Assembly: GCA_903895595.1 (NCBI GenBank)
Contig: CAITUP010000104.1
Span: 1-64,000, forward strand
Reading direction: 5' to 3'
DNA from: an uncultured Acetobacteraceae bacterium
Lineage (GTDB): Bacteria > Pseudomonadota > Alphaproteobacteria > Acetobacterales > Acetobacteraceae
DNA length: 64,000 nt
Shown here: in pieces, positions 18,691-27,025 of the stretch
Position numbering within the stretch: the stretch's first letter is position 1
Layout of the letters: the number at the start of each line of letters is the position of its first letter
The notes under the pieces: generated by a model
What the model saw: only the letters and a program-made list of their open reading frames with translations
What the model was told of the DNA's origin: nothing
Database searches by the model: none
Program-made: the position numbers and the translations under genes

Positions 18691-19430
18691 ATCCGCCGCG
18701 TCAGCGGGATATCGAGCAAGATGTCCGCCCCCATGTTGTGCGCCGTCCAGGAAAAACGCGCCCCCTCGGATAAGCGATTGACAGGGGGCAACGCGAAGGC
18801 TGGAACGCCTCCGCCCATTAGCAGGGGTGCCACGGTCACATGCATCCGGTCCAACGCACCGGCCTTTAGAAACCGGGCGACGGTGATGCCACCGCCCTCG
18901 ACCAGAATACGCCGAAGGCCCAGCATACCCAGCGTCTCGATGATGGCTTCGATGTCGAGTCCGGTCGTGCCACGGCGAACCGGGACGGCTTCGGCGGCCC
19001 CGACACGCGCGCCGCCAGGGGCATCGGGCGCACAGAATACCAATGTCTTTGGTCCGGCCTCGAACACGCGGTAGTGCGCGGACAGGCGCCGGTCCGTATC
19101 CAGGACGACGCGGACGGGGTTTGCCCCGGTTACCATCCGCGTGGTCAGTTGCGGATCGTCGGCTCGTACGGTCGCCGAACCCACGACCACTGCATCGCAC
19201 AGCGCGCGTAAGCGGTGTGTATGGGTCCGGTCCTCCGGCCCGCTGATCCAACACGATTCGCCATCCCGCGTCGCGATATACCCGTCCAGCGACTGGGCCG
19301 CTCGGCCGATCAGAAAGCAGCCGTCCGGCGCGGTGGGGGCAGCGCGCAGCGGTCCATAAAGCAGCCCATCCGCATCCGCTGAGGAGCGGCTGCCTAGCTT
19401 AGGGGAGAGATCCGAGTGCCGCCGATCCAT
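18687..19430 (-). CDS. RibD C-terminal-type reductase (dihydrofolate reductase fold)
   Basis: The 247-residue protein matches the reductase half of RibD: AAQSLDGYIAT, CWISGPEDRTHTHRLRALCDAVVVGSATVRADDPQLT (in parts), PVRVVLDTDRR, and ILVEGGG near the C terminus. The deaminase half of RibD is absent, so it reduces a pyrimidine- or pterin-like ribosyl compound with NADPH. An N-terminal extension of about 45 residues precedes the fold. It lies 48 bp downstream of flgN on the same strand and starts the coupled trio. It is unlikely to be the housekeeping riboflavin enzyme. Confidence 0.83.
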   Translation of the reverse strand: MDRRHSDLSPKLGSRSSADADGLLYGPLRAAPTAPDGCFLIGRAAQSLDGYIATRDGESCWISGPEDRTHTHRLRALCDAVVVGSATVRADDPQLTTRMVTGANPVRVVLDTDRRLSAHYRVFEAGPKTLVFCAPDAPGGARVGAAEAVPVRRGTTGLDIEAIIETLGMLGLRRILVEGGGITVARFLKAGALDRMHVTVAPLLMGGGVPAFALPPVNRLSEGARFSWTAHNMGADILLDIPLTRRI

Positions 19431-19478
19431 GAGAGGCCACTAACATGGCGCGCCCCTGCCTGGAAGCGCGGTGCACCA

Positions 19479-19862
19479 TCACGCCCGCGCGACGAGCGAC
19501 CAGGCGGCCCGCCGAGCCGCCACGGAACGTTGGTTCGCACGCGGGTAGCGCGTGTTGGCTTCGCGTTGCGGCAGGGCGCTGGCGATGATCGCGATGACGC
19601 GGCCTTGCGCACTGAGCGCGCGTTCCAGCAGGCGACGGTTTTCACCTGCCAGGGTGCGGAGTCTGCTCAATGCCGCTTCCATGGCCGGACGCTGGTCGCC
19701 GCCCACTCCGGTGGCATCGGCGTTTCGGAGAAATTCCAGCGCCGAACGTTTGGCGGGCAGCAGGGCAATGGCCCCCGGCAGGTCCATGGCATCCAGCGCG
19801 GCATTTTCTCGTGCCAGGATGTCGGCGAGTTGCATCGTGGCGGCAAGTGGGGCGTGTGTCAT
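19479..19862 (-). CDS. flgN: FlgN-like flagellar chaperone
   Basis: The 127-residue, mostly helical protein (MQLADILARENAALDAMDLPGAIALLPAKRSALEFL, in parts; then LRTLAGENRRLLERAL) resembles FlgN, the cytoplasmic chaperone for hook-filament junction proteins FlgK and FlgL. FlgN is weakly conserved, so the call leans on context: ATG 19862 overlaps the flgJ-like stop as ATGA, in an operon with flgI. The arginine-rich tail (about 100-127) is unusual. Confidence 0.7.
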   Translation of the reverse strand: MTHAPLAATMQLADILARENAALDAMDLPGAIALLPAKRSALEFLRNADATGVGGDQRPAMEAALSRLRTLAGENRRLLERALSAQGRVIAIIASALPQREANTRYPRANQRSVAARRAAWSLVARA

Positions 19863-20164
19863 CTCGTGGGCCTCATGGTTCGCGGTGGTTGCGTTTCCTG
19901 GATGCGCAGCATGGCGCTGGTCACCTGTTCGGTCAGACCGAAGCCGCCTTGGGCGGCGATATGTTTGCCGAACTCGGCGATCAGCATCGGTTTCCATGTT
20001 TCCTCTCCTGCGCCGCCGCCGAACATGCCCTTGGCGCTGTCGACGGTTTCGAACATGGGCGCGAGCAAGGCCCCGATAGTGGTCGCGACGAACGCCTGTG
20101 CGGCCTCGCGGACCTTGGTTGCGTCGGCAGAGGGCGGAACGGCGCCAGCCGGAGAAATACGCAT
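19859..20164 (-). CDS. flgJ: Rod-binding protein (FlgJ N-domain/CheL type)
   Basis: This 101-residue protein carries only the rod-binding domain of FlgJ (KVREAAQAFVATTIGALLAPMFETV...FGGGAGEETWKPMLIAEFGKHIAAQGGFGL, in parts). The muramidase domain of enterobacterial FlgJ is absent, as in other Alphaproteobacteria, where the gene is sometimes called chel. It scaffolds rod assembly in the periplasm. Its start overlaps the flgI stop as TGATG; a TTG 3 bases upstream is less likely. Confidence 0.83.
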   Translation of the reverse strand: MRISPAGAVPPSADATKVREAAQAFVATTIGALLAPMFETVDSAKGMFGGGAGEETWKPMLIAEFGKHIAAQGGFGLTEQVTSAMLRIQETQPPRTMRPTR

Positions 20165-21276
20165 CAACGGATCTCCAAATCGGCGTGCAGCGCGCCTTGT
20201 GCCTTGATGGCCTGCAGAATGCTGATCAGATCGCGGGGGCCCACGCCCAACGCGTTCAGGCCCGCCACCAGTTCGCGCAGCGTCGTGCCCGATTCCAGGA
20301 TGCCCAGTTTGCGGTCGTGCTGATCGTCGATCTGAATTTGTGTGCGCGGCACCGTCGTGGTGGTGCCGTTTGAGAATGGACCGGGTTGGCTCACCTCCGG
20401 CGTTTCGGTCACGCGGATTGTCAGGTTACCCTGAGCGATCGCCACTGTGCTGATGCGGACATTGGCGCCCATGACGATGGTGCCGCTGGCCTCATCGACG
20501 ATGACGCGAGCTTCGTTGTCGGGGACGACCGGAAGGTTCTCGATCGCGGCCAGCGTGTCGATAAAGTCGCGGGGACCCAGGGCGATGCTGACGGTGCGGG
20601 GGTCCGTCGCGCGTGCGATCGGCGACCCGAGTGTCCCGTTGATGGCGGCGGCGATTCGCCGGGCAGTGGTAAGATCGGGGTTCCGCAGACCGAGGCGCAG
20701 CGTATTGCCCTTGTCGAGCTGGTAGGCGACCTCCTTTTCCACCGTCGCGCCATTTGCGATACGGGCTGAGGTCGGCACGCCCCGGGTGACCGAACTCGCG
20801 GCACCGCGGGCCGAGACCGCGCTGCTGGAAAGCGGCCCCTGACCGACGGCGTAGACCTCGCCGTCCGCGCCTAGCAGGGGTGTCACGAGCAAGGTGCCGC
20901 CCGTCAGGTTGGTCGCATCGCCCAGCGCGGAGACCGCGATATCGATATGACTGCCACTGCGGGCGAAGGCCGGCAGTTGCGCGGTGACCATGACCGCTGC
21001 GACGTTCTTGGTGGACAGGTTGGTCACCTGATCGCGGGTGTTGACGCCCAGGCGTTCCAACATGCCGATCAGCGATTCGCGGGTGAACACGTTGTTGTTG
21101 AGCTTGTCGCCGGTGCCGTTCAACCCGACCACGAGGCCGTAGCCGATCAGTTGGTTTTGCCGCACGCCCTCGACGTCGGTGATGTCCTTGATACGGACCT
21201 GCGCTTCCGCCGGCGACACGCAGGCGCCGAGAAGGGCGAGCAGGGCAATAAATAGCGATCCGGGACATGATTTCAT
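20164..21276 (-). CDS. flgI: Flagellar P-ring protein FlgI
   Basis: FlgI (370 residues) forms the periplasmic P ring around the rod. A signal peptide (about 1-25, ending SPAEA) is followed by VRIKDITDVEGVRQNQLIGYGLVVGLNGTGD (in parts), the family hallmark, and the C-terminal LVAGLNALGVGPRDLISILQAIKAQGAL. The gene is first in a minus-strand operon with the flgJ-like and flgN genes. A consensus sigma-54 promoter lies 53-67 bp upstream, so expression should depend on RpoN and an FlbD-like activator. Confidence 0.97.
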   Translation of the reverse strand: MKSCPGSLFIALLALLGACVSPAEAQVRIKDITDVEGVRQNQLIGYGLVVGLNGTGDKLNNNVFTRESLIGMLERLGVNTRDQVTNLSTKNVAAVMVTAQLPAFARSGSHIDIAVSALGDATNLTGGTLLVTPLLGADGEVYAVGQGPLSSSAVSARGAASSVTRGVPTSARIANGATVEKEVAYQLDKGNTLRLGLRNPDLTTARRIAAAINGTLGSPIARATDPRTVSIALGPRDFIDTLAAIENLPVVPDNEARVIVDEASGTIVMGANVRISTVAIAQGNLTIRVTETPEVSQPGPFSNGTTTTVPRTQIQIDDQHDRKLGILESGTTLRELVAGLNALGVGPRDLISILQAIKAQGALHADLEIR

Positions 21277-21328
21277 CGGAGCGTTAACGCTTTTTTAAGG
21301 GTTTCGTGGCATTCTCGGCTCTAGCACA

Positions 21329-21343
21329 GCAAGTGCCGTGCCA
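21329..21343 (-). promoter_or_regulatory. Sigma-54 promoter of the flgI operon
   Basis: On the minus strand the sequence reads TGGCACG-GCAC-TTGC, an exact match to the -24/-12 consensus with the required 10 bases between GG and GC. Transcription should start around 21315-21317, leaving a leader of about 40 bases to the flgI ATG. The palindrome at 21385-21401 lies about 50 bp upstream of the -24 element, a suitable enhancer position. Confidence 0.85.
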
Positions 21344-21384
21344 CGCACAGCGCGAGAAAAAGCGCCTGTTTCGTGCCGGAGAGG

Positions 21385-21401
21385 CCGGCAAAATCTGCCG
21401 G
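21385..21401. promoter_or_regulatory. Putative FlbD-like enhancer palindrome (flgI/fliX)
   Basis: CCGGCA-AAATC-TGCCGG is a perfect 6-bp inverted repeat. The core CGGCA-N5-TGCCG recurs at 39942-39956, in the other flagellar divergent region that has a sigma-54 promoter. It lies upstream of the flgI -24 element and only 22 bp before the fliX start, so one bound activator could serve both directions. FlbD as the binder is inference. Confidence 0.6.
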
Positions 21402-21422
21402 TCGGAACGAAGGAGACATCGC

Positions 21423-21818
21423 GTGACGGATGTGGAACCCGTTCGAACAACCCGTCTGGCTGGCCCCGCGATACGGAAACTGTCCCAGGCAGGGTCTGGA
21501 TTCGTGTTGCATGAGGAGGATACGCGTGCCGACCGCGCGCCGTTTCTCGGAGGTCTGACGACCGTTGGCGATGTACCGCCCATGCCCGATGTCGCGATTG
21601 AGACGCCGGGTGACGAACCGATCCAGCGTCAGGTTGGGGCGATGCTCTCAGAGCTGACGGCCTTGCAACGGGCGATGTTGGGTCTTGGCGACCCGGCCTC
21701 CGTGCTGCGCCGGCTGGAGGAAATGGCGGATGTCATGCCCCATGGCGGCTCGCCCAGGCTCGTCTCGTTGCTGGCCGCCATCCGCCTGCGGGCGCGCGTC
21801 GAACTGGTTCGGCGATAA
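21423..21818 (+). CDS. fliX: Flagellar assembly regulator FliX
   Basis: The 131-residue protein matches FliX: TTRLAGPAIRK at the N terminus, FLGGLTTVGDVPPM, then helical DEPIQRQVGAMLSELTALQRAMLG (in parts). In Caulobacter FliX couples basal-body assembly to the activity of the sigma-54 activator FlbD. GTG 21423 is the start: AAGGAG lies just upstream and the earlier frame (from 21306) is non-coding. Divergent from flgI across the shared control region. Confidence 0.85.
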   Translation: MTDVEPVRTTRLAGPAIRKLSQAGSGFVLHEEDTRADRAPFLGGLTTVGDVPPMPDVAIETPGDEPIQRQVGAMLSELTALQRAMLGLGDPASVLRRLEEMADVMPHGGSPRLVSLLAAIRLRARVELVRR

Positions 21819-21962
21819 TCGTTTTATTGCAGGCGGTTGAAACCGCGCCTTGTCCCCTTGGCCTGGGCGAAGCACGCCGCTATAAGCCCGCCCGTTCAAG
21901 GCACGAGCGTCGACTCCGAAGTGCGATGCCGGGAACATCAGTGCGATAAGTGACCAACGAAC

Positions 21963-22397
21963 ATGGCGGGATCAGCAAGCATGATGGTGAGTCTGCCCCC
22001 AGATTATCGGCCCATGAACGACGAAGAGTTCATGAATCCCCTCCAGGTGGAATATTTCCGCCAGAAATTGCTGCATTGGCGCATGGATTTGATCCGGGAA
22101 GCCGACGGGACGCTGGCGAGCCTGTCCGAAGGCGGCATCCTCGAGCCCGACATCACGGACCGAGCGAGCGTGGAGACCGACCGGGCGCTGGAATTGCGGA
22201 CTCGGGATCGGGCTCGGAAGCTGGTTTCGAAGATCGATCAGGCGCTACAGCGGATCGAGAATGGCAGCTACGGCTATTGCGAGGAAACCGGTGAACCCAT
22301 CGGTCTGCGCCGTCTAGAGGCTCGACCGATCGCGACGATGTCAATCGAGGCACAGGAACGCCACGAGCGGATGGAGCGGGTTCACCGCGACGACTGA
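21963..22397 (+). CDS. dksA: RNA polymerase-binding transcription factor DksA
   Basis: DksA (144 residues) binds the polymerase secondary channel and, with ppGpp, retunes initiation at stable RNA and biosynthetic promoters. The coiled coil (about 30-100) carries EPDITDRASVETDRALELRTRDR (in parts). The globular end has a reduced zinc site: only C106 (YCEETGEPIG) remains and the second pair is replaced (RPIATMSIEAQERHE). Single-cysteine DksA is common in Alphaproteobacteria. An internal ATG at 21984 is an alternative start. Confidence 0.92.
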   Translation: MAGSASMMVSLPPDYRPMNDEEFMNPLQVEYFRQKLLHWRMDLIREADGTLASLSEGGILEPDITDRASVETDRALELRTRDRARKLVSKIDQALQRIENGSYGYCEETGEPIGLRRLEARPIATMSIEAQERHERMERVHRDD

Positions 22398-23638
22398 TCG
22401 ATCGGTTCCTGTCGCGGCCAAAGCATCCACGCGGCGCATAGGGTCTGCGCGACGACCGATAGTCCCAGGGCCCAGCCATAGGCCGGTGCGCTCCAACCAC
22501 CCGACGCGGTGCGGGGCCAAAGGTCCAGTAAGCATCCGATAGCGTTTTGCAGCACGAATACCAGTAGCAGCATGCTAAAATTCATCAGCGTGCCGACCCG
22601 CCCCGCGATTTCCGTCGGGAATCGCTGCGCAAGTGCCGCATAGGCCGAAGGGCCGGACGAACTGACGAAAGCGAATACGCACCAGAGCGCGCCGATCGCC
22701 GTGACGCCATGCCAGGGCAACAGGATCAGCAGGCATTGGACGATCCAAAGCCCGGCCATGCCGATGCTGGGAATCAGCATGGGTTCGTGGCCGCGGCGGT
22801 TGAACCAGGACGCGGCTTGGCCGGTCACCAGGCTGCCGGATGTCATGCCAACGGCAAAGCACATCAGAAGCCACGCCCGCGATGTGGCATCGAAATGCCC
22901 GACATCGCGCAGCCAGGGGCCGGCCCAGAGGCTGCCGTAGGTGAAGTTAAGGCCGGACAACAGCATGATCGAGGGGGCGTAGCGCACGAAGGCCGGATGG
23001 CCGACGATGCGGGCATATTCCGCGATCTCGGCCCTCAGGGCACGCTTGGGGACCGTGGAGGTGAGGCGGTTGGGGACGCTGACAGAGATCCATACGGACA
23101 CCAGGACCGAGATGGCGGCGAGAATCCAGAATAGCCCGCGCCAGCCAATAAAGGGCAGCAGCTGTTGCGCTGGCAGGGTCGCCGCTATCCCGCCGAAGGA
23201 CGCGACGAAAACGCCCAGCCCGGTCATGCCGGCGACCTTGTGGCGGGGCAGCCATTGGGTGTGCGCGGTGAGCATCGCGATCATGCCGACACTGACACCG
23301 AAGCCGGTGACGAAGCGCCCGAGGGCCAGACCAAGGATAGAAGAAGACATCGCGCTCAGCGCGAAGCCGAGGCCGGCGACGAGGACCAGCGTCATCTGTA
23401 CGCGGCGGACGCCGAACAGGTCCATCCCCAGTCCCGCTGGCAACTGCGCCATGGCGTAGGACGCGAAGAATGTCGCGGAGAGGAGACCGAGTTCGGCGGC
23501 GCTGAGCCCGAATTCAAGGGCCAGAACAGGGCCGATGGTGGCCATTAAGGCTCGCGATGCCTGGTTTACGACGTTGACCCAGGACAGCGGTAAGGTGAGC
23601 CGGAAAAATAGCGGCACGGTGTGGACGGGGGCTTGCAT
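22382..23638 (-). CDS. Major facilitator superfamily transporter
   Basis: The 418-residue protein has twelve hydrophobic segments. The N half shows the MFS motif-A-like GLGMDLFGVRRVQM after helix 2 and GRFVTGFGVSVGM in helix 4. It probably exports or imports a small organic molecule by proton coupling; the substrate cannot be read from the sequence. It converges on dksA with a 16-bp overlap. Confidence 0.85.
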   Translation of the reverse strand: MQAPVHTVPLFFRLTLPLSWVNVVNQASRALMATIGPVLALEFGLSAAELGLLSATFFASYAMAQLPAGLGMDLFGVRRVQMTLVLVAGLGFALSAMSSSILGLALGRFVTGFGVSVGMIAMLTAHTQWLPRHKVAGMTGLGVFVASFGGIAATLPAQQLLPFIGWRGLFWILAAISVLVSVWISVSVPNRLTSTVPKRALRAEIAEYARIVGHPAFVRYAPSIMLLSGLNFTYGSLWAGPWLRDVGHFDATSRAWLLMCFAVGMTSGSLVTGQAASWFNRRGHEPMLIPSIGMAGLWIVQCLLILLPWHGVTAIGALWCVFAFVSSSGPSAYAALAQRFPTEIAGRVGTLMNFSMLLLVFVLQNAIGCLLDLWPRTASGGWSAPAYGWALGLSVVAQTLCAAWMLWPRQEPIDQSSR

Positions 23639-23693
23639 CCGGGGTTCTTAGGCGCCTCCCGGGGGTGTGTCACCCGAACCCCGGTGCTGGCGG

Positions 23694-24071
23694 TTATTCC
23701 CCTTCGGCGCGGGTAACCTGGTTCTTCTGGTCCCAAAACAGGGTGATGGCCTCGTACTGGCAGAGGTCGACGTTGCCCCACTCGGCTTTGTCGCCGTCTT
23801 CGTACTTCACCTTAATGTCGAAATGGCAGGCGCCATTGCCATGCGGGAAGGTGATCTTCACGTTGCGCCCGTTTTCGAGCGAACCCGAGCCCATGATGTC
23901 CTTGCCCCAGCTGTCGCTGGAATGACGGCTGACATAGACCTCATCGATTTGGTAACCGGTGCGGTTTTTCAGGATGAAATCGGCGTCGTTGGCGAACGCC
24001 GCACTCGGTGCGGCAAAGCTGGCGGCAGCGACCCCCACGGCGGCGAGGAACGTGAATTTGAGGCTATGCAT
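23694..24071 (-). CDS. Small secreted protein of unknown function
   Basis: The 125-residue protein has a clear signal peptide (MHSLKFTFLAAVGVAAASFAA, about 1-27, cutting after AFA). The mature part (NDADFILKNRTGYQIDEVYVSRHSSDSWG) resembles small periplasmic proteins with a C2-like or beta-sandwich pattern and two cysteines (in NGACHFDIK and VDLCQYE) that could form a disulfide. ATG 24071 has GGAG upstream, unlike the ATG at 24083. No specific function is assigned. Confidence 0.7.
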   Translation of the reverse strand: MHSLKFTFLAAVGVAAASFAAPSAAFANDADFILKNRTGYQIDEVYVSRHSSDSWGKDIMGSGSLENGRNVKITFPHGNGACHFDIKVKYEDGDKAEWGNVDLCQYEAITLFWDQKNQVTRAEGE

Positions 24072-24134
24072 GAGAGGCTCCATCGGAAAAAACCGCCAAT
24101 CCTCTAACGAACCGACGGAATAATGTCAAATCTT

Positions 24135-24146
24135 ATACGAACGTAT
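24135..24146. promoter_or_regulatory. Possible operator upstream of the dehydratase
   Basis: ATACG-AA-CGTAT is a short inverted repeat in an A/T-rich patch about 85 bp before the dehydratase start. Similar spaced palindromes serve GntR- or LacI-type repressors of sugar-acid genes. The match is short and could be chance. Confidence 0.25.
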
Positions 24147-24229
24147 GCGTGGGAAGCGCGACCGCGGATGGAAGTTGACTCGCCGCGAGCCGGCGTTCAA
24201 CTCTCGGTCACCCCATCGGGAGAAAACGC

Positions 24230-26023
24230 ATGAGCACGCACGACAGCAAGCCAGACAAACGCCTTCGTTCCCGCCGGTGGTTCGACGATCCCGCCGACCC
24301 GGCGATGACGGCGTTGTACCTGGAACGCTATATGAATTACGGCATCACGCCGGACGAACTGCGGGGCGGCAAGCCGATCATTGGCATCGCTCAGACGGGG
24401 TCGGATCTGTCACCGTGCAACCGGCACCATATCGAGCTTGCGTCGCGCATCCGCGATGGCATCCGCGACGCGGGCGGGGTGCCGCTGGAATTCCCCGTCC
24501 ACCCGATCCAGGAAACCGGCAAGCGACCGACGGCGGCGTTGGACCGCAATCTGGCGTATCTGTCGTTGGTGGAAATTCTGCACGGCTATCCGCTGGATGG
24601 CGTGGTGCTGACCACGGGATGCGACAAGACCACGCCCGCCATGCTGATGGGCGCGGCCACGGTGAACATCCCCGCCATCGTGCTGTCGGGCGGGCCGATG
24701 CTGGATGGCTGGTGGCAGGGGCGCCTGTCCGGTTCCGGCACGATCGTTTGGGAAGGACGGAAACTCTTCGCCGAGGGCAAGATCGGCTACGACGAGTTCA
24801 TGCAGATGGTGTCGTCCTCCGCACCGTCGGTCGGTCACTGCAACACGATGGGCACCGCGTCCTCGATGAACGGTCTGGCCGAGGCCTTAGGTATGTCCTT
24901 GCCAGGTTGTTCCGCCATTCCGGCGCCCTACCGCGAACGCGGCTGGATGGCGTTCGAAACCGGGCGGCGGATCGTCGGGATGGTAAAAGAAAACCTCCGC
25001 CCGTCCGACATCATGACCAAGGCCGCGTTCGAAAACGCCGTGGTTGCGGCCGCGGCGCTTGGTGCCTCATCCAACTGCCCAATCCATATGGTCGCCATTG
25101 CGCGGCACATGGGTGTGGACCACGCGCTCGACGACTGGCAGCGGCTCGGGCCGTCGGTGCCTTTGCTGTGCGACGTGCAGCCGGCCGGACGCTTCCTGGG
25201 CGAGAAATTCCATCGCGCCGGCGGCGTGCCCGCGGTGATGAAGGAACTGCTGGGCGCCGGGAAATTGAACGCGACGGCGATGACCGTGACCGGCAAGACC
25301 ATCGCCGAAAATTTGGTCGGCGTGCCCGACGGTGACCGCGAAGTGATCCGGTCCTATGCCAACCCGATGAAGGAAGCGGCCGGTTACGTCGTCATGTCAG
25401 GCAACATCTTCGACAACGCGGTAATGAAAATCAGTGTCATCGATCAGGATTTCCGGTCGCGCTTCCTGTCGAACCCGGATCGTCCCAACATCTTCGAAGG
25501 CCGCGCCGTCGTGTTCGAGGGGCCGGAAGATTATCACGAACGGATCGAGGACCCGTCGCTGAATATTCAGGAACAATCGGTCCTGATCATCCGCAACTGC
25601 GGCCCGGTCGGCTACCCCGGCAGCGCCGAGGTCGTGAATATGCAGCCGCCTGCGTACCTCATGAAAAAGGGCGTGATGACGCTGCCGACGATGGGCGACG
25701 GGCGGCAATCCGGCACGTCGGGTTCGCCATCGATCCTGAATATCTCGCCGGAGGCCGCGATCGGCGGCAACCTCGCGCTCCTGAAAACCGGCGACACGAT
25801 CCGAATCGATCTGAACACCCGCAAGGTCGATGTGGTGCTGCCAGAGGGCGAACTGGCGGCTCGGCGCGCGGCCTACAAGGCGCTGGAACTGCTGAGCAAG
25901 ACGCCGTGGGAGGAGATTTATCGGTCGATGGTCGGGCAGATGGGCACCGGCGCCTGTCTGGAACCGGCGACCCTGTATCTGAACGTGATCGAGACCCGCG
26001 GGGAGAGCCGGAACAACCACTGA
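24230..26023 (+). CDS. IlvD/Edd-family dehydratase, probably sugar-acid dehydratase
   Basis: This 597-residue iron-sulfur dehydratase removes water from a 2,3-dihydroxy acid. Cluster cysteines are C63 (SPCNRHH), C131 (TTGCDKTTPA, with the Mg-binding lysine) and C204 or C227 (GHCNTMGTASSM, LPGCSAIP). The C-terminal half has the usual NCGPVGYPG and SDGRQSGTSGS-like region (GDGRQSGTSGSPS). The length and lead sequence RSRRWFDDPADPAMTALYLER favour the arabonate/xylonate dehydratase branch over valine/isoleucine synthesis, but the substrate is inferred. The adjacent transporter might supply a different compound. Confidence 0.9.
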   Translation: MSTHDSKPDKRLRSRRWFDDPADPAMTALYLERYMNYGITPDELRGGKPIIGIAQTGSDLSPCNRHHIELASRIRDGIRDAGGVPLEFPVHPIQETGKRPTAALDRNLAYLSLVEILHGYPLDGVVLTTGCDKTTPAMLMGAATVNIPAIVLSGGPMLDGWWQGRLSGSGTIVWEGRKLFAEGKIGYDEFMQMVSSSAPSVGHCNTMGTASSMNGLAEALGMSLPGCSAIPAPYRERGWMAFETGRRIVGMVKENLRPSDIMTKAAFENAVVAAAALGASSNCPIHMVAIARHMGVDHALDDWQRLGPSVPLLCDVQPAGRFLGEKFHRAGGVPAVMKELLGAGKLNATAMTVTGKTIAENLVGVPDGDREVIRSYANPMKEAAGYVVMSGNIFDNAVMKISVIDQDFRSRFLSNPDRPNIFEGRAVVFEGPEDYHERIEDPSLNIQEQSVLIIRNCGPVGYPGSAEVVNMQPPAYLMKKGVMTLPTMGDGRQSGTSGSPSILNISPEAAIGGNLALLKTGDTIRIDLNTRKVDVVLPEGELAARRAAYKALELLSKTPWEEIYRSMVGQMGTGACLEPATLYLNVIETRGESRNNH

Positions 26024-26070
26024 CCGATTGTCACCGTACGGTAATTGAACTGACACATCAGGTGCTTCGT

Positions 26071-26090
26071 CCCCCGGTATCAGCCGGGGG
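26071..26090 (+). promoter_or_regulatory. Hairpin covering the ribosome site of the permease gene
   Basis: CCCCCGG-TATCAG-CCGGGGG is a perfect 7-bp stem ending 2 bases before ATG 26093. The G run is the only Shine-Dalgarno-like sequence for that start, so folding would hide it. This could limit translation or respond to a ligand or to upstream translation. Confidence 0.5.
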
Positions 26091-26092
26091 GC

Positions 26093-27025
26093 ATGAGCGC
26101 GGCAAGCACCACTCCACATTCGGTTTCCCTGGCGCCGTCCGTCATCGCGGCTCGCCGCCGTATTCCGGTGGCCTGGGCGGCGTATGGCCTGCTGGCGCCA
26201 TCGGCTGTTTTCCTGCTGGCTTTCACCTATTGGCCCGTCGTTCAGGTCCTGTTCGGTTCGCTGACCGTGAAGGGTTTCCGGGGCGAGGCCCATTGGGGTT
26301 TCGGTAATTTCGCGCGTTTGTTCGCCGACCCGCATTTCGCGCACGCCGTTCGGAACAATCTTGTTTATGCTGCCGGGACGATTGTGCCGAGCCTGGTGTT
26401 GGCGCTGGGGTTCGCGGTGGGCTTGAGCGAGACGACGCGGCTGTCCAGCGCGTTGCGTGCCGCGATTGCGATGCCGATGCTGATTCCGTTGGTCGCGGCG
26501 GCGTCGTTGTTCGTTTTTATCTTTCTGCCGAACGCGGGTCTGTTGGACCATTATCTCGCGTATGTGGGACTCGCTGAAACAAACTGGCTGGGCGATCCCT
26601 CTATGGCGCTCGGGTCGATTGTCGCTATTACGGTATGGAAAAACACTGGCTACTACATGTTGTTTTTCCTGGCTGGCTTGGCGGGCATTCCTGGGGACCT
26701 GCTGGATGCCGCGAAAATCGACGGCGCCAACGCCATTCAGCGCTTCGTGCGCATTACCCTGCCGTTGCTGGGGCCCACGTTCAGCTTCGTGCTGATTATC
26801 GCGCTGCTGAACGTGCTGACTCAGGTGGACCACGTCATCGTCATGACCCAGGGCGGCCCGTCGGACGCGACGTCGATGCTGCTGTTCTACATTTATCAGC
26901 AGGCGCATCAGAATTACGACGTGGGCTTGGCCTCGGCGGCGACTGTGGTCAGCGTGGGGTTTCTGTTCGCGCTGTCGGTCGTGTCGCTGCGCAGCCTCGA
27001 ACGCGGCATTCATCATGAGGTCTAG
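26093..27025 (+). CDS. ABC transporter permease, UgpA/MalF-like
   Basis: The 310-residue protein has six membrane helices. The EAA loop (DLLDAAKIDGANAIQRFVRITLPLLGPTF, in parts) before the fifth helix contacts the ATPase. YGLLAPSAVFLLAFTYWPVVQ is typical of carbohydrate uptake family 1 permeases such as UgpA. It overlaps the next permease by 11 bp. With the linked binding protein and GpdQ-like esterase, glycerol-3-phosphate or a glycerophosphodiester is a plausible cargo. Confidence 0.88.
   Translation: MSAASTTPHSVSLAPSVIAARRRIPVAWAAYGLLAPSAVFLLAFTYWPVVQVLFGSLTVKGFRGEAHWGFGNFARLFADPHFAHAVRNNLVYAAGTIVPSLVLALGFAVGLSETTRLSSALRAAIAMPMLIPLVAAASLFVFIFLPNAGLLDHYLAYVGLAETNWLGDPSMALGSIVAITVWKNTGYYMLFFLAGLAGIPGDLLDAAKIDGANAIQRFVRITLPLLGPTFSFVLIIALLNVLTQVDHVIVMTQGGPSDATSMLLFYIYQQAHQNYDVGLASAATVVSVGFLFALSVVSLRSLERGIHHEV

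Noticed and set aside
21843-21865. Small hairpin (GCGGT/ACCGC) between fliX and dksA
   Set aside because: Only a 5-bp stem without a T tract; too weak to call a terminator.
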